DNA from: Gnetum montanum
Taxonomy: Eukaryota > Streptophyta > Gnetopsida > Gnetales > Gnetaceae
NCBI GenBank assembly: GCA_015680685.1
Contig: MNCI01009312.1
Coordinates: 87,673 to 151,672 of the forward strand
DNA length: 64,000 nt
Direction: 5' to 3'
Position 1 is the stretch's first letter; the number at the start of each line of letters is the position of its first letter. The position numbers and the translations under genes were made by a program. Shown here in pieces: positions 45,181 through 57,159 of the stretch. Below the pieces are notes generated by a model. It was not told the DNA's origin and did no database searches. It was given only the letters and a program-made list of their open reading frames with translations.

Positions 45181-47690
45181 GTCTTCTTCTCATAAGAGCA
45201 ACTCACCACCTAAGGACCATACACGAGACAATCGGCAACATAAAACACATAGCTGAAATCAGCCAAGTCCTAAACAATATAAGATAGTTTATACTCATCC
45301 CGATGAGTATATTCCATACTCCACTTTTATCCTCCATCAAGACGAACAGCTGCGATGGAGAGATTTGCAAGGTAACATCATGTTACCCCTAGATCGATCA
45401 GTCTCTCGCATGCTTTTCCATGACTTGGCATAGATTGGCATGATTGAATTATATGCTGAATACGTTGCTGAGGACTTTGACATAAGGGATTATTATCCCA
45501 CAGATGCCCAACATATGAGGGACTTAAGGCAGGAGAGTCAACATACTTTTCTGAAGGGCAAAGCTCGCACATCCTTAGCGAAATAGGAGATGAGGAACCC
45601 CTTATCACAGGTTCTTTAACAAATGATGTTCCCCCTCCTAACGATGGTGAGGAGGTTGGGTATCAGAATCTACGATCAACGATACATAACCATGGTTCTG
45701 ATGCCCGTGAACACCAACTGTTCACAGAGGGAACAACCACTCATGCTAAGGACATGCACTTAGATTGTTGCCAGGATCAGGGCCGTAGCAGCCGAAGAGA
45801 AGGCAAGAAACATCACCTTGGTAATGGTTCCTCTTCTTCTTTCCCTTCTTCACATCACTCACCCTCTCCTTCCACATCTAGGCGTAGCCAGCATGAGCAC
45901 GACATAGAGGATAAAGGTAAGAAAAATGAAAGACCTCGACAGGAAAGTCGAGAGAGAGGACAAGGGCAAGGACGTAGGGAGAGTAGGGAACAACGCAGAC
46001 ATCACAGACGTCATGAAGGAGATGACCATGACAAGTCCCTACTCGCAACCCGAACTATGCTTGACATAATGAAGGTAGTTAGGATTCCCACAAGGCATTT
46101 AAAAGATAATCGAATCAAACGTTTAAACATGAACAATATCCCACGATTTGAAGGGGGATACAATGCTGATCCGCAAAATCATTTATAGGAATTCCATGAT
46201 GCCTATGCCTTGCAGAATATAGAAAATGAGTGGCAGTTGCTTAAGTTGTTCCCAAGGACACTCACCAAAGAAGCAGAGAGTTGGTACCGATCCTTAGAAC
46301 CAAAAACCATCAGGAGGTGGAGTACAATGCTAGAACTGTTCAATGATAAGTATCAGACGTACTCCAGAGTGTCCAATTTGCATAAGCAGATCCAAGGCTA
46401 GAAACAAGGTTAGAAACAAGGTACATATGAACCCTTGGATGCTACCATGACCCGCTACTGCACATTGTTACATCGTTGCCTAGGCCATGGGTACGCTCAG
46501 CGGGATCAACTTCGCCACATCGTGGATGGGCTAAGGCATGAAACTAGAAGAACCCTTTGGAACTGATGCCCAAGGGAGACTCTCACAACTTAGAGCCCAT
46601 GAAGTACATAGCTTGTTGGAGCAAGTAGCAAAAGAAGAAGGTGAGCTACGAAAAAGGGAAAGTGCGGAAGAATACAACCGCGATCCCTCCCTTCAAAAAA
46701 AGGGAGTGAAATTTTGTGATGAGGAGGATGAGTCACCACTCGAAGAGTTGGTGAATCGGAAAAATTTGCCGATCCAAAAATTAACAACCGAGGTATCGGC
46801 CAAGGTAGACCAAATGTGGGATTCCTTAGACTCGAGAATTAAAATAGTCTTGAAAATTGTAGAAGAGTCTACGGAGGAATGAAGTAGTGACAAAGGTAAG
46901 ACAAAGTAGAGAAATTCAAGCCCTACACATAACAAGGGTAAGGGGAAAATCACTAACTCTGATGTGGCAATGGACTCTGACACAAACGATGACGGTGGAT
47001 GTGAGATCTTCCACTATGACCATCCTAAGGGATGTTGTCCAATTATCTCACATCTACAGGAGTCTAGGGTGTATGCGCTAAATCCAAGACTTAACCAATG
47101 GCAAACACCCCGCAGGTTACCTTATCCACAAGGTAACCCAAGGCAGTTCCACCAACCACTAACGTATTATCCAAGTGGAACTCCACCACAGCCCATCGGA
47201 CAGCATCAGTAGTGGCAATACCCACAATCATGGGGGATGCCACCACCAACACAACAATACCCTCACCGGTAGCCTGATCCTTATGGTTATTATGTGTAGC
47301 AGCCGATTTCCCCAGGTGACTCTATGGGTCACATAAACCCTACACGTTACTACTAAGTTCAGGAGTATTTTAGGACTCCTTCTCCTTCGGGAAACACTCC
47401 ATATCCACACTATCTCCAAATCCATCCGCATCTCTTACGCCAGTAGTCCCACCGCCAACTGCTCCAACAAAGCCTAAAGTAATTCCCACTCAACCGCGAC
47501 AACCCAACACTATGAGGGCTCCCAATCCTCAATTTCTAGTTGGTTCTAACAATCATACACCAAAAAGACCTTTCCTTAGGACCATCAATCCAACCAAACC
47601 CTTGCCTTCACAAGTAGTTGAGCATCTAAACACCTGCATACCAAATAAGGTTTCGGGAAACCCTTCGACAGAGAAATCGCGCCCAATGCA
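45181..47690 (+). pseudogene. gag: gag of element D (decayed)
   Basis: ATG at 45181 (SSSHKSNSPPKDHTRD), then the YTHPDEYIPYSTFILHQDEQ module, a stop at 45431-45433, and LYAEYVAEDFDIRDYYP. A very basic Arg/Gln-rich linker occupies 45880-46020. The capsid-like domain (46060-46400) has RIPTRHLKD, FEGGYNADPQNHL-stop, NEWQLLKLFPRT, AESWYRSLEP and LFNDKYQTYSRVS. A short 14-bp duplication at 46400-46420 (AGAAACAAGGTT) shifts the frame. The coiled segment (46600-46880) is followed by the knuckle-like CEIF..DHPKGCC (47001-47037) and a Pro/Gln-rich tail. Gag is the particle protein. Gag and PR appear to lie in one frame ancestrally. Confidence 0.85.
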
Positions 47691-48303
47691 TACAGTTATG
47701 TTAACACATACGGTAACCCACTGGATCAAGGTCGGCCACCTTCCAAAGAAATTATTGGATCTAGGAGTCCCCCTAGTTTACCTCCAAGTCACTGGGAATG
47801 AACCCCATAAGGCTCTCCTCGACTCAGGTTCCGGAGTCAACTTAATCTCACAAGAACTATATAAAACCTGAAACCTGCCTCCACTCAAGAAGAGCAATAT
47901 TCGCTTAGAGATGGCTAACCAATCCATCACTATTCCTTTGGGACAGGTTGAGGACATTGTTACCACTATGGGTGGTTGGTCATATCCAGCCGATTTCCTA
48001 ATGATCCAAATAAACAATGACAAAAGGGATTTCCCAATTATAATGGGAAGGGCATGGCTGAATACAATCGATGCACGCCTAGGAATCTGCAATCTTTCCC
48101 TAGAAATATCCAAGACTAATACTTTTGGGAAAATTGAGAGAAAAAGAGTTCCATGCATTGCATATAGTGACACAGGGTGTCATTGCATGCAGAAATCATG
48201 GGTGATGCGAAGTTTAAAATTGCCTGCATGCAATCAGTGTGCACAGGATATTGACATACAAACGTGCCTATATGCGGTAGCCACACAACAAGAAAACACC
48301 TAG
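47691..48303 (+). pseudogene. Aspartic protease of element D (near complete)
   Basis: VMLTHTVTHWIKVGHLPKK, then ALLDSGSGVNLISQ with an intact DSG active site, the only intact one in the window. TGA at 47869-47871 interrupts, then LPPLKKSNIRLEMANQSITIPLGQVEDIV, FPIIMGRAWLN and a terminal domain to 48303. Except for that stop the whole protease is open in one frame (47512-48303). It would mature the Gag-Pol polyprotein. Confidence 0.87.
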
Positions 48304-49590
48304 TGGCTGATGGCTGATAAAGAGAACAACTCGACAACCTGCATGGAACTAGCTGAGGGAATAACTAGTGCTTACATTGAAAGCACAAACGTATTAGAGC
48401 AAGTCCGTTGCCAACTTCCAGCCCTTAACTCTGAAAACATTAAATGGGAGAAGTTGGAGATTCCTGAGGAGTTTAAACAAAAGCCCCTAGATTTAAAATC
48501 ATTGCCCACTAGTTTGGAATACATGACCCTAAAAATGGAAAATCGGTAATCATCAACGCAGAGCTCACATCCAAGCAAAAAGAAAGTTTGCTAAAGGTGA
48601 TAAACAAGTGCTCAATAGCCTTTGCCTAGTCATACCCTGAACTAACCAAAATAGATCCTAGGATATGCCAGCATAGGATTTACACAGACTCCTCCATGAA
48701 ACCTTGCAAGCAACCCCAGAGGCGATTGAACCCGAAGTTAAAATAAATAGTGAAAGAGGAGATAGAGCAGCTTCTCAAGGCTGGGTTCATTTACCCTATT
48801 GTTGATAGAGAGTGGGTTAGTCCTCTTGTAATCGTACCAAAAAAGGAGGTAAATGGAGGGTATGTATAGATTTTAGGCTATTAAATATGGCAACATTCAA
48901 AGATCACTTCCCATTTCCATTTTTTGACCAAGTCTTAGACACTATAGCAGGGCATCGCTATTACAGTTTTCTAGATGGGTATAGTGGGTACAACCAAATA
49001 CGAATCACACCAGAAGACCAAGCCAAAACAATGTTCACTAGTACTTGGGGAACGTTTGCATACAAACAAATGCCTTTTGGCTTGTGCAATGCCCCTACCA
49101 CATTCCAAAGATTAGTTCTAAGCATATTTCAGCAATAAATAAGTAACAGAGTAGAAGTCTTTATGGACAACTTCTCCACTTATGGGACGAGCTTTGATCA
49201 AGCCCTCGACCGGTTAGAGCAAGTATTGAAACGATGTGTTGAAACCAACCTAAAGCTCAACTGGAAGAAAAGCCATTTGATGGTTGAAGAGGGCGTAGTA
49301 TTGGGGCATAAAATTTTACAATTAGGAATAAGGGTAGATTTGGAAAAAATTAAAGTCATCCAAGGAATTACCCGACAACCAGAAACTGTCAAAGACGTTC
49401 GATCATTCCTTGGACACACTGGCTACTACAGGAGATTTATTGAGAACTTCTCAAAAATTGCCAAGCCGTTGGTGGAATTAACGAAAAAAGATGCACCATT
49501 CGAGTGGACCAGGGAATGTGAACGAGCATTCCAAACTCTCAAACAAAGACTTGTGGAAACTCCTATTCTACAAGCCCTTGACTAGTCTAG
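48304..49590 (+). pseudogene. Reverse transcriptase of element D (decayed)
   Basis: A spacer (48310-48549) leads to the FAxSYPELTKID segment with TAG at 48627-48629 at a usual Trp site. A stop at 48744-48746 follows, then FIYPIVDREWVSPLVIVPKK. One A is missing from the A-run near 48840 compared with C, shifting frame 1 to frame 2. From 48887 the frame is open: NMATFKDHFPFPF, LDGYSGYNQIRI, MPFGLCNAPTTFQR. A stop at 49136-49138 precedes the catalytic motif, which reads FMDN (49159-49170) instead of FMDD, so the second Asp is lost. Thumb and connection (VLGHKI, FLGHTGYYRRFIENF) follow to 49585. Confidence 0.9.
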
Positions 49591-49990
49591 GCCATTTCAT
49601 ATCATGATCGACGCATCTAGTTATGCCTTAGGAGCCATACTGACACAATTAGATGAACAAAAACGACCGTATTACATCCACTGTGCCAGTAAGAGTATCA
49701 CCGGTGCACAACTCAACTACACGACTACAGAAAAGGAATTAATGGTTGTAGTGTTTGCATTGGACAAATTCAGACACTATGTATTGGGCTACAAGGTATA
49801 CATCCATATGAATCATAGTGCAATTAGGTTCCTTATGAACAAGCCAATGGTTAGCCCACGTATCATGCGTTGGTTGGTGATTCTTCAAGAGTTTGATTTA
49901 ACGATAGTAGATCGTAAAGGCACAGAGAATGTAGTCACAGATCACCTATCTCGGTTGCGTTGGGACAACAAAGAGGATGAATATGTTGTA
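49591..49990 (+). pseudogene. RNase H of element D
   Basis: Open frame 49604-50245. MIDASSYALGAIL carries the first Asp, TTEKELMVV the Glu, and YIHMNHSAIRF the site of a further Asp, here Asn (C keeps HIDH). DRKGTENVVTDHLSRL closes the domain. It would degrade RNA in the hybrid during reverse transcription. Confidence 0.87.
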
Positions 49991-51395
49991 TCTGACCATT
50001 TTCCTGATGAAACCCTCTTTACCGGTGTAGTAAATGATCAACCCACGGAAATAAACTGGTATAGTAGCATTCTTACCTATCTCATTTCCCAACAACTACC
50101 ACAAGGGTTGGACTTTAAAAAGAAACAACAGTTTCTTCACAAAACCAAGTACTTCAAGGAAATCAAGGGCCAACTCTATAAAGTCTATCCTGATGGCTTG
50201 GTTCGATGGTGCGTGCCCGATCAAGATCAATTGAAAGTTCTCTAGGATACTCATGAGGGCCCCTGTGGGGGTCATTATGATTGGAGACAAATGGCTACCA
50301 AAGTCTTGATTGCAGGATACTATTGGCCAACTCTATTCCAGGACGTCCATCATTTCGCCCAATCCTGCGAATGTTGCCAACGAGATGGTGGAATGATTGC
50401 TAGAATGGAGGGTCTGCAACAATGGATTCAACCTTTAGAACCCTTCGATATCTGGGGAATAGATTTTATGGGGCCTATCACACTGATGTCCAATAGAAAA
50501 GCATATATCATCGTTGCTATTGATTACTTAACCAAATGGGCTGAAGCAGCTGCAGTAATAGACTACACATCATCTACGGCTACACGATTTGTACAACAAC
50601 AAATTGTTAACAGGTTTGGTGTACCGCGTGCACTCATCTCTGATAATGGAACACATTTTACGGGTTCAACCTTTCGCAAACTGATGCAACGCTTAGGGGT
50701 TGAGCATAAATTGACCATACCTTATCACCTCCAAGCTAATGGCCAAGCCGAGGTTACTAACCGGGAGATTACTAGGATATTAACGAGAATAGTTAGCAAA
50801 TTTAGGCGAGACTAGAGCACAAAACTGAACGATGCTCTCTGGGCATACTGCTCTGCTTGGAAGCTTCCTATAGGCTATTCTCCCTATGAGTTAGTGTACG
50901 GGAAACTACCCAAGCTTCTCATACAAAATGAGCTTCGTACGTTATCCATGGCTTGCGACCTTCGACCTAGCACAAAAACAACGGTTGGCAACTTTGAATG
51001 TGCTAGACGAGAATAGATTGGTTGCACTATCATTAAATGAGTTGCACAAGGCACACAGTAAACAACATCATGACTTCAAGATCCGAAGGTTTTGGTACCA
51101 ACCATGCGACAAGGTCCTTTACTGGAATCCCACGCATGTACCTCAGCGTATGAAATTCCAAACATTATGGGAAGGATCCTATATTATTCATACAACCTTT
51201 CCCTCTAGAGCCATGATGATATACAAGCCTGACAGCCTGGATAAAAGATTATTGGTTAATGTACAACAAACAAAACCTTTCCGTGAACCCACAACAACCA
51301 ATACAAGTTACACCTCCACTAACGGGCAACCTCGCTCTCTATTTCGGATCTCTTCCTTGCAATTTAGTCATGGGGAAGATGGCCACCTATGCTAA
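49991..51395 (+). pseudogene. Integrase of element D (near complete)
   Basis: A stop at 50243-50245 precedes the zinc-binding domain, which keeps all ligands: a His before EGPCGGH, then CECC (about 50366). The catalytic core keeps the triad: GIDFMGP (about 50457), LISDNGTHF (about 50635) and LQANGQAEV (about 50730). A TAG at 50814 ends that frame at a Trp site. A frameshift near 50940 moves to frame 3, where VLYWNPTHVPQRMKF and FPSRAMMIYKP form the C-terminal domain, ending FSHGEDGHLC at 51395. It would insert the cDNA. No chromodomain is visible, consistent with the OTA branch. Confidence 0.9.
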
Positions 51396-53242
51396 TCATA
51401 TGGGGCCCTCAGTTCTTTTAAGTTTTTTTTACACGTTTTTGTTTTACAATTTCTTTAACTTTTCTTCTTTTTGTTTTACAAAATTGTTATACTTTTCCAT
51501 TTGTGTGTGTGTGTGTGTATCCACCCTATAAGTTTGTCACCCAATAAGTGTTCGGAATGATGGTATGAACTGTTTTCATATTGATTGCTAATGTTTGGTT
51601 TTTACCTTTAAGTCACAATGTTGATACTAAGGTATGTTTATTTTGATATGGCAGGCAATGAGTTCACTCCATCCATCCCTCCACCAAGTTCTATGGTCTC
51701 TCTCTACTTGGAAATGTATAGTCCCCTTCTAATAAGAACTTTAATGAATTGGTGACTGGGCATTTCTCAAACTAAGGAAGGACTCAAGGATTGAAATGGG
51801 TGTGACTTCAAGGGAACTTCATGCTTTTGTGTTGGACATTCTCTTAGGTGCTTGGATGTTTTCTTCTTGAGTTTTCTCCTCCTTCTGATGTTACCCAATT
51901 ATTGGAAGCTGAGAAAATAAAAATAATCAAGTCTTTGCATGGTGTGATTCTCACACATAAAAACACAAATTGAGAATTCAAAGCACACCCCTTAGACAAA
52001 TAAACTTGGGCTACAAGCACTAGTTATGGAACCAAAAGTGTTCCCTCTAACTAAGGCCCTTCTCGCTTCCCATTCTCTCATTTGTTTCACCAAAATGGTG
52101 GTGGCTCTTGGAGGAAGCATTCTTGTTACTTCAAGAGGATGGGTCGGCCAAAGGTATTGATGCAAAGTCACTGGATATGATTGGTTTGAGGCCAGATTTG
52201 GAATGAGACTTGCCAAGTCACATTAATCATGAACTACACAAGGGGCTGTACACCACCTTGTTCTTGGGATTCCATTCCATTCTCTTCTCTCCATCCTTCT
52301 CTCCATTACTCACCTCATTGCCGGTTGTATCATTAGTGTATATATTTTGATAGATGCACTATTTTCTTTTCGGTAAATTCTTGTGGTCAAGACTTTAACT
52401 ATTGTTCCAAATGACATTCCCAAAGCCTACGGACTCTTTGAATGTGGGTTTGTTAGGGCATGAGCCTGCTTTGGGGAGGACCCACTGACATTCCTATTTG
52501 GAGCATCCATTAACTTCTTTTCCCTAACATTTTTGCAATTAGTTTTCTTTTGTTCATTACCATCTTGACATCCACTTAATTGATGTTTTATTTGTTCCTT
52601 TTTATCTATCTTTCTTTCTCCTTTTCTTTCTCCATTCTCATGTTACCAGAGGTTCGCGATTAGTCATGGGGGTACGGTGCCTGATTTTATAGATTTTCTC
52701 CTAGCCCTGAATTTTTTGATTTTCTTCCTAACCCCTACACCTTCGGTAGTCATCATTAATATATCTCTCGATCCATATCATCCATACCACAACCTAGCCA
52801 ATGGACTTTCATCGTAGCAAGGTATTAATTACATGATGATTCATTTACCCTTGCTAATATAAGATTGTGTTGTATGTGCAGATGGCGATCATACAAACAA
52901 CAAATTGGATCTGAAGCAAACACTTGGAATGGAGCAGCGCTGAAGTAGCTATGCAAGGAGCAAGATCGATGGCGCACTTATATATGGACAACGAAGGTGC
53001 AATCTTGGCTTTGGCAGCAGCAACACTTCTTTCTCTCTCTCTTTCTCAGTTGCCAACTAAGGCCTAATGTCAATGTAATAAGGTGTTCACCCTTGTTATC
53101 ATGAACACCAGTTTTGTCAAGTCTTGTAATGATGATCTGTTCACATGTCATCCCATTAGTTCCATTCCCCTCAATAACTCCATACCTTCCCGATATTATT
53201 GTAAGGAACTTGAGGATGAGTTTTCATTTAGTCATGGGGGTA
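51396..53242 (+). other. Element D untranslated 3' region
   Basis: Blocks in the same order as A and B: two T-rich 15-bp units, a TG tract (51505-51518), GTGTGACTTCAAGG (51800), GGACCCACTGACATT (52480), a TTAGTCATGGGGGTA motif (52659-52673) and the final TTAGTCATGGGGGTA (53228-53242) abutting the LTR. A GTATGTGCAG|ATGGCGATC (about 52873) resembles a splice acceptor next to an ATG but opens no long frame. Confidence 0.75.
53228..53242 (+). other. Polypurine-like tract of element D
   Basis: TTAGTCATGGGGGTA directly precedes the 3' LTR. Equivalents lie before the 3' LTRs of A (CAGCCATGGGGGTA), B and F. The G-run is the probable plus-strand primer. Confidence 0.75.
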
Positions 53243-54206
53243 TGATGAGATGCGATTCGCATGAGCTGCGATATCACATACGTGATATCACGTCGTCCCC
53301 TGTGATGTCGCGTACACGATATCGTGGTCTGCTGCCAAATCTATAAATAAGAGGTGGCACTCCCCTTATTCCTCATCCTAGGCTAGAAGTAGGGAAACTC
53401 TGGCAGATTGATCACACCAGAGATAGAATATTTTCCATGTGCCCGTAGTAGGAGTCCCCAAGTGAACAAATCTTTATTCAAGCAGCATTGTACCTGAACA
53501 CAAGTTGTGTACGGCAATAAAGACAAGCTTTGTGGATAAACCTTGCAGTGCATGGAATAGGATTTATTACATGTTATTTCTTACCTGTTATTTATTACTT
53601 GTAGTAGCGCGGCATGAGTACGACTTGATTACGAGCATTTACGAATGTGTACGGCTAATCAAGGAATCAGCTACTCATCGCGATTAGTCTCTCTCACCCT
53701 CAACTCCTAGAATGTAGGCTGAGTACAACTTGATTATGAGCATCTACGGATGTGTACGGCTAGCCAAGGAATCGGCTGATCATCATGCTTAGGCTAGTTA
53801 GGTGTCTTAGTACGACCACTTCGAGCATATGCGTTACGTGTGGTGATCCCAATAACGATTAGCGTTTGGTAGCCATAGTTGCATAGTTCAGGGTGTGTAC
53901 AGTAAGTAGGAATGGATGCTGATGCTAGTTAATTTAGACTTAGTCATTAGTTAGAGTTAGTTAGTTTCTCAACCCTTCTCTTGTAGCATAGAAAAAATAA
54001 AAACATAAAAGACCATAAAAATCATATACCTTAGACTTGCTTAACCATACACCATGACACATACAAGTAAGTCTGGGAAGACAAAAAATGATTAACCCCA
54101 AGTGTTCCATGGGGCGTGTAGGCATTTAGTCTATGGAGTTCGACCGGATCGCGCATGCTATGCTCGTTTCGTATGGTTGAGTGTAGGGATACCTCGCCAC
54201 TCATCA
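53243..54206 (+). repeat. 3' LTR of element D
   Basis: Starts TGATGAGATG, ends CCACTCATCA. Palindromes at 53267-53330 (several CpGs lost), TATAAATA at 53342-53349. Same length as the 5' LTR; differences are mostly transitions. Confidence 0.93.
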
Positions 54207-54211
54207 AATAA

Positions 54212-54950
54212 TATCTTGGGATTTGGGGTTTTGTATGGATTTAATGTAATATCTCTTTTGAGCTTGGGTATTATGTATTGGTCTCATGTTTTCATGCCAA
54301 TAGATTCATCTTACTTCATATCTAATTACATCTTGATAGTTTGATTGAATTTTGAGTTACCATCATTTTATGAGTTTTGGATGATTCCCTAGGATTTGAA
54401 CCATTGCCATACCTTTGATTAAATTATCATATTATTTTCTTAAATTGAAGGTTTCTTAATGTCTTCTGTGTCATCTGTATTATATCATCATTATTTCCTA
54501 TCAATTCTTAAATGTTTGGAGGTCATTTTAAGTCAATCTTCTTTTACCTTAGGTTTTGTACCAAACAACAAGTCAACCACAAGTTATAATGAGACTACCA
54601 ATATTGATCATAAGTCATGGTTAGGTCATGGTGTGGTTATGGTCAACCCTTTTTTCTTTTCTTATAATTTTTATTTTTACTCTAGAAGTGATAGAATTCC
54701 ACGAGTCATGGTTAAGTTATGGTAATTTACCACAAGTCATAGTCAAGTCATGGTGAAGTCATCTTTGCTATTTTTTCTTTTCATTTTGAGCCATCCTAAG
54801 TTATTTCTAGTTAACAAAAGATCATGGTCTAATCATAGGGTTCCACCATGAGTTGTAGTTAGGTTTGTGCACCTTTTGATGTGTTTTGGTATGCTCAAAA
54901 CATTAAGTAAAATGGAGACAAAACTTGTTTGTATGGTTGTATGATTATTG
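54212..54950. other. AT-rich DNA with recurring TCATGGT words
   Basis: No gene. From about 54560 to 54870 the word (A/G)TCATGGT(T/C)A or its variants recurs roughly every 25-60 bp, and again near 56150-56210. It reads like a decayed short-unit satellite. Confidence 0.45.
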
Positions 54951-56090
54951 TGTCTGTAGGACTACATACACAAGAAACCAGGATGGGCTAAAGAGGACAA
55001 GGAACAAACTATCTTAGAGCACAAAGGAGGAAGTCACCCACATGTCTTCAAATGAACATCCAACAAACATGGACAAGGACCTGATATTGTGCAAGCAAAG
55101 TGGACATCATTAATGCATATGGAAGATCAAGGTTGCAAATAAGGAATGATCCATTCCTCATACAAGGAAAAGTGAAAAAAGACATCTCTAGGAAGTAATA
55201 GATGTCTTGGTAGATTTGGAGTGGATTCAAACAAAGACATCTTTAGAAATAGCAAGACATCTTTCTCAAACAAAGACATCTTTGAGGATTACAAACCAAG
55301 TCCAAAAATATGTCTTCCATAAGACAAAAACATCTTCCAAAGTAGAGACTTTAGAAAGACATGTTTTAGAAAATAAAGATGTCTTCCCAAATTTGAAGGA
55401 AAATTCAAAGAGATGTCTCAGGCATGGGAAAGATGTCTTCCATGACTGTTGGTGATCGTTAGCTAGTCGTTGCACAAGTTTCAAGAAGGATTTGGCAACA
55501 AGATAGCTATAAGAACATTTAATGTGCATTTGGAAATGTGCAAGCATTGTTGTATTCATTGTACAATCATTTGTAATCATTTAATTCTTTGTTGCTTCTC
55601 ATTGTCTAATCATTTTGGCTTTGTAAAGTGTATTGTACCTAACCATGCAAAGATCAAAAAATTGAGTTGTAACCATTCCTTGTATTTCTTATTCTTGTTT
55701 CCCTTAGGAGTTGAGTTCCTTGAGCTTGATGAGATCCTACAGGATTGAGTTATTGGTGTTGTTGTACAACACTCTCATGTGGAGCTCAAGATTGTAAAGG
55801 TTGTGGAACCCTTGAAACCACATTTTCAAGCTTGACAAGACCTTATAGGGTTGAGTGATTTGTGCTGCAGTCCAACACTTCGGAGCAAGGCTTGACAACT
55901 ATACAGGATGTGGATCCTTTAACCACATTTTGAGAGCAACAAAGTCTAGAGGTGTGCTTGAAATCTACCCTCCAAGTGTGGAGTACCCAAGTGGGAGAAC
56001 CACATAAATTTTTGTGTGTGCTTTGTTTCTTTAAGTTTTTATTTGGGGAACTTATTCATCCCACTCCTTCCTTCTAAGTTAAATGATCCA
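54950..56090 (+). repeat. LTR-like region with clustered AGACATCT motifs
   Basis: A cluster of AGACATCT and its complement AGATGTCT occupies 55170-55450. Downstream come TGTACAACACTC and a final GAACCACATAAATTTTTGTGTGTGCTTTG segment, which resembles the R-U5 end of some plant copia LTRs. I cannot place exact ends or a TSD. No ORF of note; apparent ORFs at 55207-55580 are products of the repeated motif. Confidence 0.4.
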
Positions 56091-57150
56091 CAAGGTTATG
56101 GTCAAGTTAATTTTAATATAGTTTTTTTACGATGACCTTTTAAAAATATACAATGAATCATGGCTAAGTTATGGTCAAATACCATGGGTCTTGGTTAATT
56201 TATGGTCCCTTAAAATTATCATTTTGGACCTATCTTGTATTTGGAGAGCAATTCAACATGTTTCAATATCTTTAGATATCATTTAGCATTGTTGGATTAG
56301 TTTGGCACTTGTTAATTCATTGGATTGGACATTGGAATCAATTGTTGGATCATAATGGAGTTTTTGACTATTTGAAATTTTTATTTTATTTATTATATTT
56401 CTCCACCATCACTATTTGATTTACACATGTTTGGATGTTTGTATTCTTAGTTTTTATTAGGAGCTAGCACCAAGTTATGCGATTGGTTGGATATGGATTC
56501 CTTGGAGATGTTTGACATTTGACCCCTACTGGGATGCACTAATGTGGTTTTCTTTGTAGGCTCCATTGTGTATAAAAGAGTGATCCTAGGTTCATTGGTC
56601 TTTTTTGTTTCCTTAAAAATGTTAGAAGTCCTAGAGGATGCCTCTAGGATTGGTAGTTTGGTTTAAGACTAATAAATAAATTCATATACATGATATTTCA
56701 ACATTTGGTTTGTTTGAAAATTTGATTTGGAAAGTACTCAAAATAGTAATTTACACATTTCAAATTAAGTGTGGTGCATGTTAACCTTCTTTTTTGTAGG
56801 TTGATGGATTGGATTAAATAATTTTTTACTGGTTATTTATTTAATTTCTAGAAATATGAATCATGTGTGATTCTTGATGTTTGGTATGTTTGTGCTTTTT
56901 CCAACATGTATTATAGACAAGCATGTCTTCACCTAGCCATCATGAGACTTACTATTGAGTCAATCAAAGGAGGTGCCGAGGTTTCTTACTTAGTTTATGC
57001 TAACTTTGCTTTTTATTTTTTAGTTTACCAAGGCTAGGTGAAGCAAGGAGAACTCTTGATGCTTACTTCTAATTTTTAGATGTAATGTATATTCATTTTT
57101 CCCTAGTCATTAGACTATTATTTCTTTTGCATAGCATGACATTTTTGGTC
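56091..57150. other. No gene recognised
   Basis: AT-rich, with scattered stops in all frames. A few TCATGG words near 56160-56210 continue the pattern seen at 54560-54870. Confidence 0.4.
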
Positions 57151-57159
57151 ATGAGTGGG

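Larger units (their letters stand above)
44074..54206 (+). mobile_element. Element D: full-length Ty3/gypsy retrotransposon
   Basis: 10,133 bp with equal-length 964-bp LTRs and a perfect TSD AATAA (44069-44073 and 54207-54211). Contains PBS, gag, PR, RT, RNase H, INT, 3' region and purine tract. It is the least damaged copy but is still inactive: several in-frame stops, at least three frameshifts and altered RT and RNase H catalytic residues. By PBS type and protein motifs it fits the OTA branch (Athila/Tat-like). Confidence 0.93.

Noticed and set aside
55207-55580. Plus- and minus-strand ORFs of 82 and 104 codons
   Set aside because: They are generated by the repeated AGACATCT motif on both strands and have no domain.
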